Assembly (NCBI GenBank): GCA_018242685.1
Contig: JAFEBM010000033.1
Location: 62,001-126,000 of the forward strand
Length of the DNA stretch: 64,000 bases
Reading direction: 5' to 3'
Source: Nitrospira sp.
GTDB taxonomy: Bacteria; Nitrospirota; Nitrospiria; Nitrospirales; Nitrospiraceae
Shown in pieces: positions 52,672 through 61,595 of the stretch. Both the position numbers and the translations under genes were made by a program. The notes under the pieces are model-generated. The model saw nothing but the letters and a program-made list of their open reading frames with translations. It was not told the DNA's origin and did not search any database. The stretch's first letter is position 1; each line of letters starts with the position of its first letter.

Positions 52672-53984
52672 TGAATTGGACGAAAGACAGGCTGCAGGCG
52701 GAGGCGAGACGGGCGGCAGGTTGGGCGACGACTGCGCTTGGGTTCACCATTCCGATTTGGGTGGTGGCAGACAGTATTCTTGTCGTTCTGTTTGTCGTCT
52801 GTTGGGTTGCGAGTGGGGAATGGAGGAAACGAATTCGTCGAATCACTGCGAATCCCGTGGCGATAAGCGCGTTGTTGTTGTTCGGATGGTTGCTGCTGGG
52901 AACGCTGTGGGGAATGGGGTCTCCGGAAGAACGACTACTCGCGCTGAAGAAATATGCGGATCTCTTACTCATCCCTCTGTTGATCTCGATGACGATTGAT
53001 GCTCAAGAGCGAAATCGCGCGCTCCTAGCGCTTGCGGCTTCGTTAGTCGTGACATTGGCGCTGTCTTTTGCTTTGAGCGTGGGGATTCTTCCAACCGGCG
53101 GACTCATCAATTGTAATCCTTTCAATCCGTGTTTATTGAAAAAGCAGACTCCATGTGATCCATCCATCCCCTGTGTCCCCGCCAATTACCCTCCCGTCTG
53201 TGATCCATCTAATCCGTGTATATTGAAAAAACACACTACTCACAACTTGCTCATGGCATTTGGTGTGCTGCTGTTCGGGATTTTGGCCTGGAAGTCCTCA
53301 CGCCGATGGGCACGATGGGGATGGGCGGGAGCTGCATGCGTGGCCGCGGGCAATGTCTTATTGATGGTTCAAGGTCGAACCGGCTACGTGGTGCTGGCCG
53401 GGCTTGCCATGGTGGCCTTCCATATGTATTTCGGGTGGCGAGGCATGGTGGCAGCGGTCATTGCCCTCAGTGTCACATTTTCGGCGGCCTATCAAATCTC
53501 CACTTCTTTCCATGATCGGGTCAATCTTGTCGCCACTGGTGTTGCACAATGGAGCTCCCAAGTAGTAGCCGAAGATCCGATAGGCCAGCGATTGGAATTT
53601 TACTATCATACGGTTCAGGTCATTCGGGAACATCCGCTGATGGGAGCTGGGACGGGAGGATTTGCTCAAGCGTACGCGGTGTATGCAAAACAAGCCGGCG
53701 TGCCTGTTCCTTCGCATCCGCACAATCAATACCTCTTGATCATGGCACAGGTCGGAATAATCGGGCTTAGCCTATTGCTTTGGCTCTTTGTGCAACAATG
53801 GCGATGGACATCTCTCACTGGCGGTGCGACATATGGGTTGCTTGCGAAGGGATTGATAGTCGCCATCGCGATCAGCGGTCTTTTCCAACCAGCGCTCAAC
53901 GACCATACCGAGAAACTGTTCTACTGCTTGTTCTCCGGCCTCATGTATTCAGGGACTGATCAACAACCGAATGCCAGGGTATGA
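52668..53984 (+). CDS. waaL: O-antigen ligase (WaaL family) with Cys-rich insertion
   Basis: 438 residues, about ten helices. Ligase hallmarks: AISALLLFGWLLLGTLWG, VQGRTGYVVLAGLAMV and the long periplasmic loop ending HPLMGAGTGGFAQAY then PSHPHNQYLLIMAQVG with the conserved His. It joins glycan from undecaprenyl pyrophosphate to lipid A-core. Residues 149-184 contain three C-x5-C units (CNPFNPC, CDPSIPC, CDPSNPC at 149, 163, 178), the first and last followed by (L/I)LKK, encoded by 53112-53231. This insertion is not usual in the family. Confidence 0.87.
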   Translation: MMNWTKDRLQAEARRAAGWATTALGFTIPIWVVADSILVVLFVVCWVASGEWRKRIRRITANPVAISALLLFGWLLLGTLWGMGSPEERLLALKKYADLLLIPLLISMTIDAQERNRALLALAASLVVTLALSFALSVGILPTGGLINCNPFNPCLLKKQTPCDPSIPCVPANYPPVCDPSNPCILKKHTTHNLLMAFGVLLFGILAWKSSRRWARWGWAGAACVAAGNVLLMVQGRTGYVVLAGLAMVAFHMYFGWRGMVAAVIALSVTFSAAYQISTSFHDRVNLVATGVAQWSSQVVAEDPIGQRLEFYYHTVQVIREHPLMGAGTGGFAQAYAVYAKQAGVPVPSHPHNQYLLIMAQVGIIGLSLLLWLFVQQWRWTSLTGGATYGLLAKGLIVAIAISGLFQPALNDHTEKLFYCLFSGLMYSGTDQQPNARV

Positions 53985-54781
53985 GTATTTCCGTCTATAT
54001 CATCGCCTACAATGAAGCTAAGAAAATCGCCGACACCATCAACAGTGTGCTGTGGGCCGACGAAATCATTGTGGCCGATTCCGCCAGTACCGACGAGACG
54101 GCTCGGATCGCACAGGACATGGGAGCCCGCGTCATCCAAATTCCGTTCCAGGGATTCGGCCATCTACGAAATCAGGCCATTCAAGCCTGTACGCATGAAT
54201 GGATTTTCAGTCTCGACACAGACGAGCAATGCACCGCGGAGGTCCGTGATGAAGTCCTCATGACCCTTTCCGGAACTCCCGCGCACGACGCGTATCTTGT
54301 GCCAAGGCTGAATTACTTCATGGGGCGTTGGATCAAGCATTCCGGTTGGTATCCGAATTTCCGCCAACCTCAATTGTTTCGCAAAGGCTCCATGAAATAC
54401 GTGGAATCTCCCGTCCACGAAGGGTACGAATTACTGACCGCGAAACCGGCCGGTCGGTTGGAACATGCGATCTGGCAGATTCCATTTCGAGATTTTGAGG
54501 AGGTCGTCAAAAAGGCCAACCGGTATTCATCGCTTGGGGTGCTGAAGCTCGCCGATCAACGAGTGTCGATGGGGACCGCGTTGTTTCACGGCATCTGGTC
54601 GTTTCTCAAGCATTATGTCGCGAAGCGAGGGTTTCTGGACGGGTGGGCCGGGTTTGTCATTGCCTTCGGAAATTTCGAGGGAACGTTTTATCGGTATGCC
54701 AAGCGGTTCGAACAGCAAGCGATGTGGTCGCTCCCCAAGCAGGCGCCGCTTCGACGCCGTGACGCCTCACCATCGAAATGA
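53981..54781 (+). CDS. GT2 LPS core transferase (WaaE/KdtX/LgtF type)
   Basis: 266 residues. ISVYIIAYNEAKKIADTINS, EIIVADSASTDETARIA, FSLDTDEQCTAEVRDEVL (D-T-D-E) and RLNYFMGRWIKHSGWYP are the pattern of beta-1,4-glucosyltransferases acting on inner-core heptose. ATGA overlap with the ligase gene. The likely role is extension of the LPS core; the sugar is inferred from the family. Confidence 0.87.
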   Translation: MSISVYIIAYNEAKKIADTINSVLWADEIIVADSASTDETARIAQDMGARVIQIPFQGFGHLRNQAIQACTHEWIFSLDTDEQCTAEVRDEVLMTLSGTPAHDAYLVPRLNYFMGRWIKHSGWYPNFRQPQLFRKGSMKYVESPVHEGYELLTAKPAGRLEHAIWQIPFRDFEEVVKKANRYSSLGVLKLADQRVSMGTALFHGIWSFLKHYVAKRGFLDGWAGFVIAFGNFEGTFYRYAKRFEQQAMWSLPKQAPLRRRDASPSK

Positions 54782-55593
54782 AAACAGCGGTGATTGTGAC
54801 GACATACAATCGCCCTGATGCGCTGGCGGTCGTCCTGGAAGGGTACTGCGGCCAAAGCGATCACGATTTCGGGCTCGTGGTTGCGGATGACGGGTCGAAA
54901 GGCGAGACGGCCGAGGTCGTGAGGCAATTTGCACGGCGCGCGCCGTTTCCGCTGACACATGTCTGGCACGAGGACAGAGGGTTTCGAGCCGCCGCCATCC
55001 GCAATCGCGCCGTCGCGTCGATGGACGCCGACTATGTGATTTTCACGGACGGTGACTGTGTTCCTTCGCGCCATTTCGTGCGCATCCATAAGCAACTGGC
55101 CGAACCAGGCTACTTTCTCGGATCAAATCGTGTATTGCTTTCGGCCGGGTTGACGAGCCGTGTCCTGCACCATCGGCTGGCGATTCATGCGTGGAGCGGA
55201 GTCGATTGGATCCAGTTCTGGTTTCGGCGCGAAGTCAATCGGGTGTTTCCGCTGATAACACTGCCCGATGCTCCGTTTCGAAAGTGGACGCCGGATCGGT
55301 GGAAAGGTATCAAAACCTGCAATCTCTCCGTGTGGCGGACCGACTTGATCCATGTGAACGGACTTGACGAGTCCTACGAGGGATGGGGGCTGGAGGATTC
55401 AGACGTAGTCATTCGGCTTCTCCATGCAGGAGTCAAGCATAAGAATGCCCGACTGGCTGCGACAGTGTTCCATTTGTGGCATCAGGAGCAGGATCGCCGG
55501 CATCTTCCTAAAAATCAGAAACGACTCAACGATTTGTTGCAATCGACTACGGTCAGGGCCGCCGTTGGACTTGACCAATATGGCTTTTCGTGA
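54778..55593 (+). CDS. GT2 glycosyltransferase with galactosyltransferase-like C-terminal domain
   Basis: 271 residues. VIVTTYNRPDALAVVLEGY, VVADDGSKGETAEVV, EDRGFRAAAIRNRAVASM, FTDGDCVPSRHF (D-G-D), and GLDESYEGWGLEDSDVVIRLL, which is the Glyco_transf_7C-like end. Starts inside the previous stop (ATGA). Most likely an LPS core or outer-core sugar transferase. The 95 bases before the next gene show no clear feature. Confidence 0.85.
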   Translation: MKTAVIVTTYNRPDALAVVLEGYCGQSDHDFGLVVADDGSKGETAEVVRQFARRAPFPLTHVWHEDRGFRAAAIRNRAVASMDADYVIFTDGDCVPSRHFVRIHKQLAEPGYFLGSNRVLLSAGLTSRVLHHRLAIHAWSGVDWIQFWFRREVNRVFPLITLPDAPFRKWTPDRWKGIKTCNLSVWRTDLIHVNGLDESYEGWGLEDSDVVIRLLHAGVKHKNARLAATVFHLWHQEQDRRHLPKNQKRLNDLLQSTTVRAAVGLDQYGFS

Positions 55594-55688
55594 ATCGGAC
55601 GGGGGCAACTCTCTCCGGCGGTCACGCAATGGCGATCGTCTGATTGCCGATTGCCGGGTTAGGATATCGAAATGAGAACGCTCTGACC

Positions 55689-56591
55689 GTGCACGTAGAC
55701 AAGAATGATGACCGAAGCTCCGTGTCAGCAACGATCTCAGGGGATCGCTTGTTTGACCGGTGTCCTCTCGGCTGTCGCGACGATTTGCAGACGAGCGCGA
55801 TTACCTTAACCGAAGGACCGTTGCTCCGATGTACGATGTGCGGCCAACTCCTCAGCAGTTGTACCCGTGGGCAATATGAGCTGGCGCTGAAGAAGTGGGA
55901 CACCTCGAACGGGACAATACCGGAGGTTCAGTCTGCTGCTCGCTTTCAGCAGGTGACTGAGCGGCGGTTGCGTTGCGCTCTTCGTTTACTGGGCCGATTG
56001 TCTCCTCCACCGCTCCGGTTGCTCGATGTGGGCTGCTCCAGTGGAGCGTTGCTTGCCGTTGCGTCAAGGTTGGGATTCTCCCCGAGCGGCGTGGAAATAG
56101 CGAGCAAAGCTGCTGAGACGGCTCAGCGTGCAGGCTTTGAGGTATTTTGTGGCCTGCTCCATGAAGCCCGCTTTGCCGATGAGTCGTTTGATGTCGTCAC
56201 AGCGTTCGAGCTCATCGAACACCTGAATGCCCCGCTTTCCCTGTTGAGCGAATGCCATCGAATCTTGAAGTCGGAAGGTGTTTTCATTGTTAACACCCCA
56301 AATGCTGCAAGTTGGACAGTCGGTGTGATGAGAGAATGCTGGGATGGTTTTAATCTATCCTCAATGGGTGGTCACGTGAGTTTCTTCTCGCCGCAGTCGC
56401 TCGCAAATTTGGCTGGACAATGTGGATTTCGAGTGGAACGTCTTGAGACCAGGCGTGTGAGGTTTGCGGAGTCTCATCAGGTGTCGCCGGTTGTGTACCG
56501 TGTACTGAAAGTAATGGGAGAAGTGCTCAGCATTCCGGCAAGTCTGCTGAACAAGGGTCACGACATGCTCGCGTTTTTGAGAAAGATGTAA
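55689..56591 (+). CDS. Class I SAM methyltransferase with N-terminal Cys motifs
   Basis: About 300 residues from GTG 55689; TTG 55644 is an alternative. N terminus has CPLGC and CTMCGQ, which may bind zinc. AdoMet site LLDVGCSSGALLAVASRLG, then ESFDVVTAFELIEHLNAPLSLL and LKSEGVFIVNTPN. Similar in layout to the methyltransferase at 7459. Probably acts on core or O-chain sugar. Confidence 0.8.
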   Translation: MHVDKNDDRSSVSATISGDRLFDRCPLGCRDDLQTSAITLTEGPLLRCTMCGQLLSSCTRGQYELALKKWDTSNGTIPEVQSAARFQQVTERRLRCALRLLGRLSPPPLRLLDVGCSSGALLAVASRLGFSPSGVEIASKAAETAQRAGFEVFCGLLHEARFADESFDVVTAFELIEHLNAPLSLLSECHRILKSEGVFIVNTPNAASWTVGVMRECWDGFNLSSMGGHVSFFSPQSLANLAGQCGFRVERLETRRVRFAESHQVSPVVYRVLKVMGEVLSIPASLLNKGHDMLAFLRKM

Positions 56592-56658
56592 GCCGAGCAA
56601 GGTTATTGAAGGCTGGGATTGAAGCTCAGGTGAAGATGGCGGCAGAGTGAGAGCCCGG

Positions 56659-57771
56659 ATGAAGCGGAAGGTTCACAGCGCTCTGGTTGTCTGCACTCGA
56701 CGCATCGGGGATGTCTTGTTGGCGACACCGGTTGTGCGGTCGCTTAAAATCGCGTATCCCGGAGCTGCGATCGATATGCTGGTTTTCGAAGGGACGCAAG
56801 ATGTCGTATCCGCGAATCCCGACCTTCGACGAATCTGGACGATTCCCGAACGCCCGCCGATCGGGACGCATCTGAGATTGCTCCGCTCAATTCGACGTCG
56901 CTATGATGTCGCCCTTTCGGTCTTAGCCGGTGATCGCCCCACCTTTCACGCATGGGTCGCCGGCCGATATCGCGTGGGAACGTTGTTGCCGGACAGTAAA
57001 TCACGGTGGAAACGGACCCTGCTCCATGAATGGATTCCGTTCGATAACCTCTCTACCCATACGGTCGTTATGAATCTGCGGTTGCTGGCACCATTAGGGA
57101 TCGAACCTTTGGGAACACCAGTAGTCAGCTGGAGAGATGAGGATGAGGCATCCGTTCATTGTCGGTTTCCTGGAGCAGCGAGTCATCGACGATACGCCGT
57201 ACTGCATGTCTCGCCGAAGTTTGTCTATAAAACCTGGTCAGTGACCGGCTGGGTCGAACTCGGACGATGGTTAGTTGATCAAGGACTTGCGGTCGTGGTG
57301 ACGGGAGGGGTGTCGGATCAACGAGCCTACAGCGAGCATGTGGTCGAGAGACTCCCGGACGCGGTGAATCTTGTCGGCCACCTGACATTGCCGGCGCTTG
57401 GGTATCTGCTCAGCCGCGCAGCCCTGTATGTCGGAACGGATACCGCTGTGAGTCACATGGCGGCGGCCGTCGGCGCGCCGACCGTCGTCCTGTTCGGGCC
57501 GTCAAATCCGGTGAAGTGGGGGCCCTGGCCAAAGGATTTCCCTGTCACAGCTCAGAGTCCATGGAAAACCCATGGATCTCAACGGTTGGAGAATGTCTAC
57601 TTGCTTCAAGGGGAAGGAGACTGCGTGCCGTGCTTGGGCGAAGGCTGCGACCGCCATATCAATAGTTTGAGCAAGTGTCTGCAAGAGTTGCCCGTGTATC
57701 GTGTGATCCAGGCCGTCGAAATGATGCTGGCGGAGCATGAGCACCGCGTTCGGACATCAGGATGTGTATGA
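56659..57771 (+). CDS. GT9 heptosyltransferase-family protein
   Basis: 370 residues from ATG 56659 (GTG 56647 possible). ALVVCTRRIGDVLLATPVVRSL, then LHVSPKFVYKTWSVTGWVEL, and YVGTDTAVSHMAAAVGAPTVVLFGP. The last is GTDTAVSHMA where the three GT9 proteins in the first 11 kb have (N/C)(D/G)(T/S/A)GP(M/A)H, so it may be of the RfaQ-like subgroup. Fourth GT9 gene of the window. Its stop overlaps the start of the WbpM-like gene. Confidence 0.83.
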   Translation: MKRKVHSALVVCTRRIGDVLLATPVVRSLKIAYPGAAIDMLVFEGTQDVVSANPDLRRIWTIPERPPIGTHLRLLRSIRRRYDVALSVLAGDRPTFHAWVAGRYRVGTLLPDSKSRWKRTLLHEWIPFDNLSTHTVVMNLRLLAPLGIEPLGTPVVSWRDEDEASVHCRFPGAASHRRYAVLHVSPKFVYKTWSVTGWVELGRWLVDQGLAVVVTGGVSDQRAYSEHVVERLPDAVNLVGHLTLPALGYLLSRAALYVGTDTAVSHMAAAVGAPTVVLFGPSNPVKWGPWPKDFPVTAQSPWKTHGSQRLENVYLLQGEGDCVPCLGEGCDRHINSLSKCLQELPVYRVIQAVEMMLAEHEHRVRTSGCV

Positions 57772-59663
57772 AACAGATCGTAGCCAAATTATTTCACTCC
57801 ATCGCGGGACGATACGGGGACATGGTGCTCGACTATCGCTCGCCCCTCGTGATCGGCGCGCAGCTGGCTCTGATCCTGGCGGCCAATTTGGCCGCCTTTG
57901 CGCTGCGCTTTGAGGGCGATATTCCTCCCGAGTATCGGCAGATCATGTGGGATCATGTGCCCGCCGTGTTGCTGATATTCGGCGCCGGTTTATGGGTGTT
58001 TGGGATTCAACGAGGACTGTGGAGATATGTCGGTCTTCACGATCTGGGCAAAATCCTTTTGGCCTCTCTGAGCAGCGCAACAGTGTTTTATGGAGTGATC
58101 CATCTTATCGGGGGTATTACGCAGTATCCTCGATCCGTGATCATCCTGACCGGTCTGTTGAACGGATTGTATTTGGCGGGAATCCGGTTGGCCGTGCGGG
58201 GATTTCGGGAGTGGATCCAGGTCGTCGGCCCGAGCGCGCGACGCGTGTTGATCGTCGGCGCCGGGAATGCGGGCGAGTTGTTGGTCAGGGACATGTTGTC
58301 CGACGCAAATTATAACTGCCGTCCGGTGGGGTTCGTGGACGACGATCCTATCAAGCGTAAGAAAAAGATCCATGGCATCCCGGTTGTAGGGACGATTGCC
58401 GATACCAAGAAGGCGGCCGATAGACTGGATGCCAAAGAAATCATCGTCGCCATTCCATCGGCTTCGACGGCGGTGAAACAGAAAATTCTCGCGGCGTCCG
58501 AAGGTTGCACGGTCCCGATTAAAACCTTGCCCGACATCAAACAACTCCTAGTCGATCCTGTCTCGCTGCAACAAGTACGGCCGATGAGATTGGAGGATTT
58601 GCTGCAGCGTGAACCGATCCAAACGGATCGGCAGGAACTGCGCCCCCTCATCGCTGGAAAGGCGGCATTGGTGACCGGAGCGGGGGGGTCGATCGGATCG
58701 GAGTTGTGCCGGCAGATCGCCCGATACAAACCGGCCTGTCTGGTGTTGTTCGAACGGTATGAAAATGCTCTCCATTCGCTCCTGCTGGAGTTACGAGCGG
58801 CCTTTCCGGAAGTAAAGCTGCTCCCTGTCATCGGAGATGTGACCGTGCTCGACCGCGTATCGGAAGTCTTTCGTCAGACCGGCCCTGATATTGTCTTTCA
58901 TGCTGCTGCGCACAAACATGTTCCGCTGATGGAACTGAACCCGAAGGAAGCGATCCGCAACAATATCCTAGGGACCCGCGTGGTGGCCGAAGTTGCGTTG
59001 AAAACAGGCGTTGACCGTTTTGTGCTGATCTCCACGGATAAGGCCGTCAATCCGTCGAGCGTCATGGGAGCCACCAAGAGAATTGCGGAACATTTGGTGC
59101 GGGAGTTCAACCACACCGGTCTCACGAAATTTACGGTCGTGCGGTTCGGCAACGTGTTGGGCAGCAATGGGAGCGTGGCGCCTCTGTTCTCCGAGCAGAT
59201 CCGGAAAGGTGGTCCGGTGACCGTCACTCATCCGGACATCAAGCGGTTTTTTATGACGATTCCGGAGGCCGTGCAGCTGGTTCTCCAGGCGAGTGTGATG
59301 GGGCGGGGAGGAGAAGTGTTCGTCCTCGATATGGGGGAACAGATCAAAGTCGTCGATCTGGCTAGAAACATGATCGTATTGGCCGGCCTCGTTCCTGGAA
59401 AGGACGTTGACATCGTCTTTACGGGGTTGCGGCCGGGAGAGAAATTGTACGAGGAGCTGTTCGAGGAGAGCGAGCAGGCCGAGCCGACCACCCATCCTAA
59501 GATCCATCGAGCTGTGGGGACCCCTGTCCCGGTGGGCGAACTAGGCGAATGGCTGGAGTCATTGCCAAGGATGCTTCCCAAAAGCGACGAAGAAGAATTG
59601 CTTCAAGATCTCAAGCGACTTGTGCCCAGCTTTCAGCCTGACCTCTCTCAGGGCGTTTCGTAG
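57762..59663 (+). CDS. Membrane-bound nucleoside-diphosphate-sugar 4,6-dehydratase (WbpM/PglF/CapD type)
   Basis: 633 residues. Four N-terminal membrane helices, a first Rossmann-like domain (VLIVGAGNAGELLVRDML), then the catalytic SDR domain (ALVTGAGGSIGSELCRQIARY, FHAAAHKHVPLMELNP). The catalytic Y-x3-K is changed to Met435-x3-Lys439 (VNPSSVMGATKR), as in known WbpM/PglF proteins, which make UDP-4-keto-6-deoxy-HexNAc. This would feed the WbpL-like initiating transferase. ATG 57762 or 57768 could be the start. Confidence 0.92.
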   Translation: MCMKQIVAKLFHSIAGRYGDMVLDYRSPLVIGAQLALILAANLAAFALRFEGDIPPEYRQIMWDHVPAVLLIFGAGLWVFGIQRGLWRYVGLHDLGKILLASLSSATVFYGVIHLIGGITQYPRSVIILTGLLNGLYLAGIRLAVRGFREWIQVVGPSARRVLIVGAGNAGELLVRDMLSDANYNCRPVGFVDDDPIKRKKKIHGIPVVGTIADTKKAADRLDAKEIIVAIPSASTAVKQKILAASEGCTVPIKTLPDIKQLLVDPVSLQQVRPMRLEDLLQREPIQTDRQELRPLIAGKAALVTGAGGSIGSELCRQIARYKPACLVLFERYENALHSLLLELRAAFPEVKLLPVIGDVTVLDRVSEVFRQTGPDIVFHAAAHKHVPLMELNPKEAIRNNILGTRVVAEVALKTGVDRFVLISTDKAVNPSSVMGATKRIAEHLVREFNHTGLTKFTVVRFGNVLGSNGSVAPLFSEQIRKGGPVTVTHPDIKRFFMTIPEAVQLVLQASVMGRGGEVFVLDMGEQIKVVDLARNMIVLAGLVPGKDVDIVFTGLRPGEKLYEELFEESEQAEPTTHPKIHRAVGTPVPVGELGEWLESLPRMLPKSDEEELLQDLKRLVPSFQPDLSQGVS

Positions 59664-59779
59664 TTTTTACATATCGCGTGTCGATTGTTCCTCTTCGTGT
59701 TATCGTCAAGCCCTACCGTTCCAATCGACGACAACCGACAAGAACAACAAGGAACCATTTGCAATAGAAAGGTAGAGTC

Positions 59780-60520
59780 GTGAAAGGCGTTGTGTTGGCG
59801 GGCGGCCTGGGGACTAGGTTACTGCCTCTCACCAAGGTTACCAATAAACACCTGCTTCCGGTTTATAACCGGCCGATGATCTATTATCCGATTCAGACGC
59901 TGGTCGATGCGGGTGTGACGGAAATCATGTTGGTGACGGGAGGGAACAATGCGGGGGATTTTTTAAAATTGCTCGGGAATGGGAAAGAGTTTGGGCTCAA
60001 ACACCTCAACTATACCTATCAGGAAGGTGAAGGCGGTATTGCCGACGCGCTTCGGTTGGCTGAACACTTTGCCGATGGGGAGCCCATCTGTGTGGTGTTG
60101 GGCGATAACATCATTCAAGGGAGCGTCGCCCAGGCGGCGGATCACTTTCGCCGTCAGCAAAAAGGGGCCAAAATTCTCCTCAAAGAAGTCAAGGACCCGC
60201 AACGGTTCGGCGTGCCGGTTTTGGAAGGTGAGCGCGTCGTAACGATTGAAGAGAAACCGCTCCATCCACGATCGCCGTACGCCGTCACGGGCATTTATTT
60301 TTATGATCCACACGTATTCGAGTTCATCCGATCGCTCAAGCCGTCGGCTAGGGGGGAACTGGAAATTACCGACGTCAACAACGCCTACATCAAGGCCGGA
60401 ATGCTGACCTGGGATCTGCTCCCGGGCTGGTGGACGGATGCCGGCACCATCGAATCTCTCTATTTGGCCAATCAGCTGGTCGGCCAAACCGGCGCCAATA
60501 ACATGAGTTTAGCGGCATAG
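59780..60520 (+). CDS. rmlA: Glucose-1-phosphate thymidylyltransferase, short form
   Basis: 246 residues. KGVVLAGGLGTRLLPLTKVTNKHLLPV at the start, NRPMIYYPIQTL, GDNIIQG and LPGWWTDAGTIESL. This is shorter than E. coli RmlA (about 290) and matches the short-type variants in which the C-terminal part is missing. It makes dTDP-glucose, the first step to dTDP-rhamnose. GTG start with aaagg eight bases before. The 116-base gap before it has no recognisable promoter by eye. Confidence 0.88.
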   Translation: MKGVVLAGGLGTRLLPLTKVTNKHLLPVYNRPMIYYPIQTLVDAGVTEIMLVTGGNNAGDFLKLLGNGKEFGLKHLNYTYQEGEGGIADALRLAEHFADGEPICVVLGDNIIQGSVAQAADHFRRQQKGAKILLKEVKDPQRFGVPVLEGERVVTIEEKPLHPRSPYAVTGIYFYDPHVFEFIRSLKPSARGELEITDVNNAYIKAGMLTWDLLPGWWTDAGTIESLYLANQLVGQTGANNMSLAA

Positions 60521-61537
60521 ATGCGTATCCTTGTCACCGGCGGCGCCGGGTTCATCGGTTCTCACCTTATCCGACGTCTGCTGGCCTCCACACAACACCA
60601 GGTCGTCAACCTTGATGCCCTCTGCTATTCGGGGAATCTGACCAACCTGGACACGTTGAGCCGAGAGCCTGGATATGAGTTCGTCCAGGGTGACATTTGC
60701 GATGGATCGTTGGTTGCATCCCTCCTCCGCAAATATCAAATTGAAGGCATCATCAATTGTGCGGCGGAGACGCATGTCGACCGTTCGATTCTTGACCCGG
60801 GAAGCTTCGCGCGCACTGATGTCGTGGGCACAGGTGTGTTATTGGAGGAAGGGCGGCATGCCGGCGTGAAGCGGTTTCTCCAAGTGAGCACGGACGAGGT
60901 GTATGGCACGGTCGAATCCGGTCTGTCGATGGAAGAAGACCGGGTGGAGCCACGTAGCCCATACTCGGCCAGTAAAGCAGGGGCGGATCTCCTTGTGTTG
61001 AGCTATTGGACGACCTATCAATTTCCGGTGGTCGTGACGAGGGGCAGCAACACCTATGGCTCTCATCAGTATCCGGAGAAATTCATTCCGCTCTTCGTGA
61101 CGAACGCCATTGATGATCAGCTGTTGCCGTTGTACGGCGACGGCAAATACCGCCGCGATTGGCTTGCCGTCGAAGACCATTGTGCCGGGATCGAACAGGC
61201 ATTTTTTCATGGAGAGCCGGGGGCCGTGTACAACATCGGCGGGGGTAACGAGCGCGAAAACATTGTGGTCGCCGAGGAGATTCTCTCATATCTAGGTAAG
61301 CCGAAGAGCTTGCTTCGCTTCGTGGCAGACCGGCCCGGTCATGATCGGCGGTATGCGGTCGATAGCGGGAAGCTCCGTCGGCTGGGATGGCGCCCCGTCG
61401 TGCCGTTCGAAGAAGGGCTGCGTACGACCATTCAATGGTATCGGGAACATGAGTCCTGGTGGCGCCCCATAAAGGTCGGAGAGTTTCGGAAGTATTATGA
61501 ACAGATGTATGGCAAACGCCTGAAGCAAGCAGGTTAA
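60521..61537 (+). CDS. rmlB: dTDP-glucose 4,6-dehydratase
   Basis: 338 residues. ILVTGGAGFIGSHLIRRLL, CAAETHVDRSI, VSTDEVYGTVESG and SPYSASKAGADLL with Tyr148 and Lys152, then RGSNTYGSHQYPEKFIPLF, which is specific to RmlB. Directly follows rmlA without gap. The stop codon lies in a small inverted repeat. Confidence 0.93.
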   Translation: MRILVTGGAGFIGSHLIRRLLASTQHQVVNLDALCYSGNLTNLDTLSREPGYEFVQGDICDGSLVASLLRKYQIEGIINCAAETHVDRSILDPGSFARTDVVGTGVLLEEGRHAGVKRFLQVSTDEVYGTVESGLSMEEDRVEPRSPYSASKAGADLLVLSYWTTYQFPVVVTRGSNTYGSHQYPEKFIPLFVTNAIDDQLLPLYGDGKYRRDWLAVEDHCAGIEQAFFHGEPGAVYNIGGGNERENIVVAEEILSYLGKPKSLLRFVADRPGHDRRYAVDSGKLRRLGWRPVVPFEEGLRTTIQWYREHESWWRPIKVGEFRKYYEQMYGKRLKQAG

Positions 61538-61582
61538 GGCTAAGGTTAAGATCAACCTTGACCTCAGTCTCAGCCTTAACCT
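61531..61582 (+). repeat. Inverted repeat over the rmlB stop codon
   Basis: aggttaaggct at 61531-61541 is the exact reverse complement of agccttaacct at 61572-61582, with a nested aaggtt/aacctt pair. The rmlB TAA is in the left arm. It could be a transcript-end hairpin or a small repeat; there is no T run. Confidence 0.5.
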
Positions 61583-61595
61583 AGACATATGTGCC

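Noticed and set aside
59064..59078. Loss of the catalytic Tyr in the WbpM-like protein (Met-x3-Lys)
   Set aside because: This change is a regular feature of WbpM/PglF-type dehydratases, so not a lesion.
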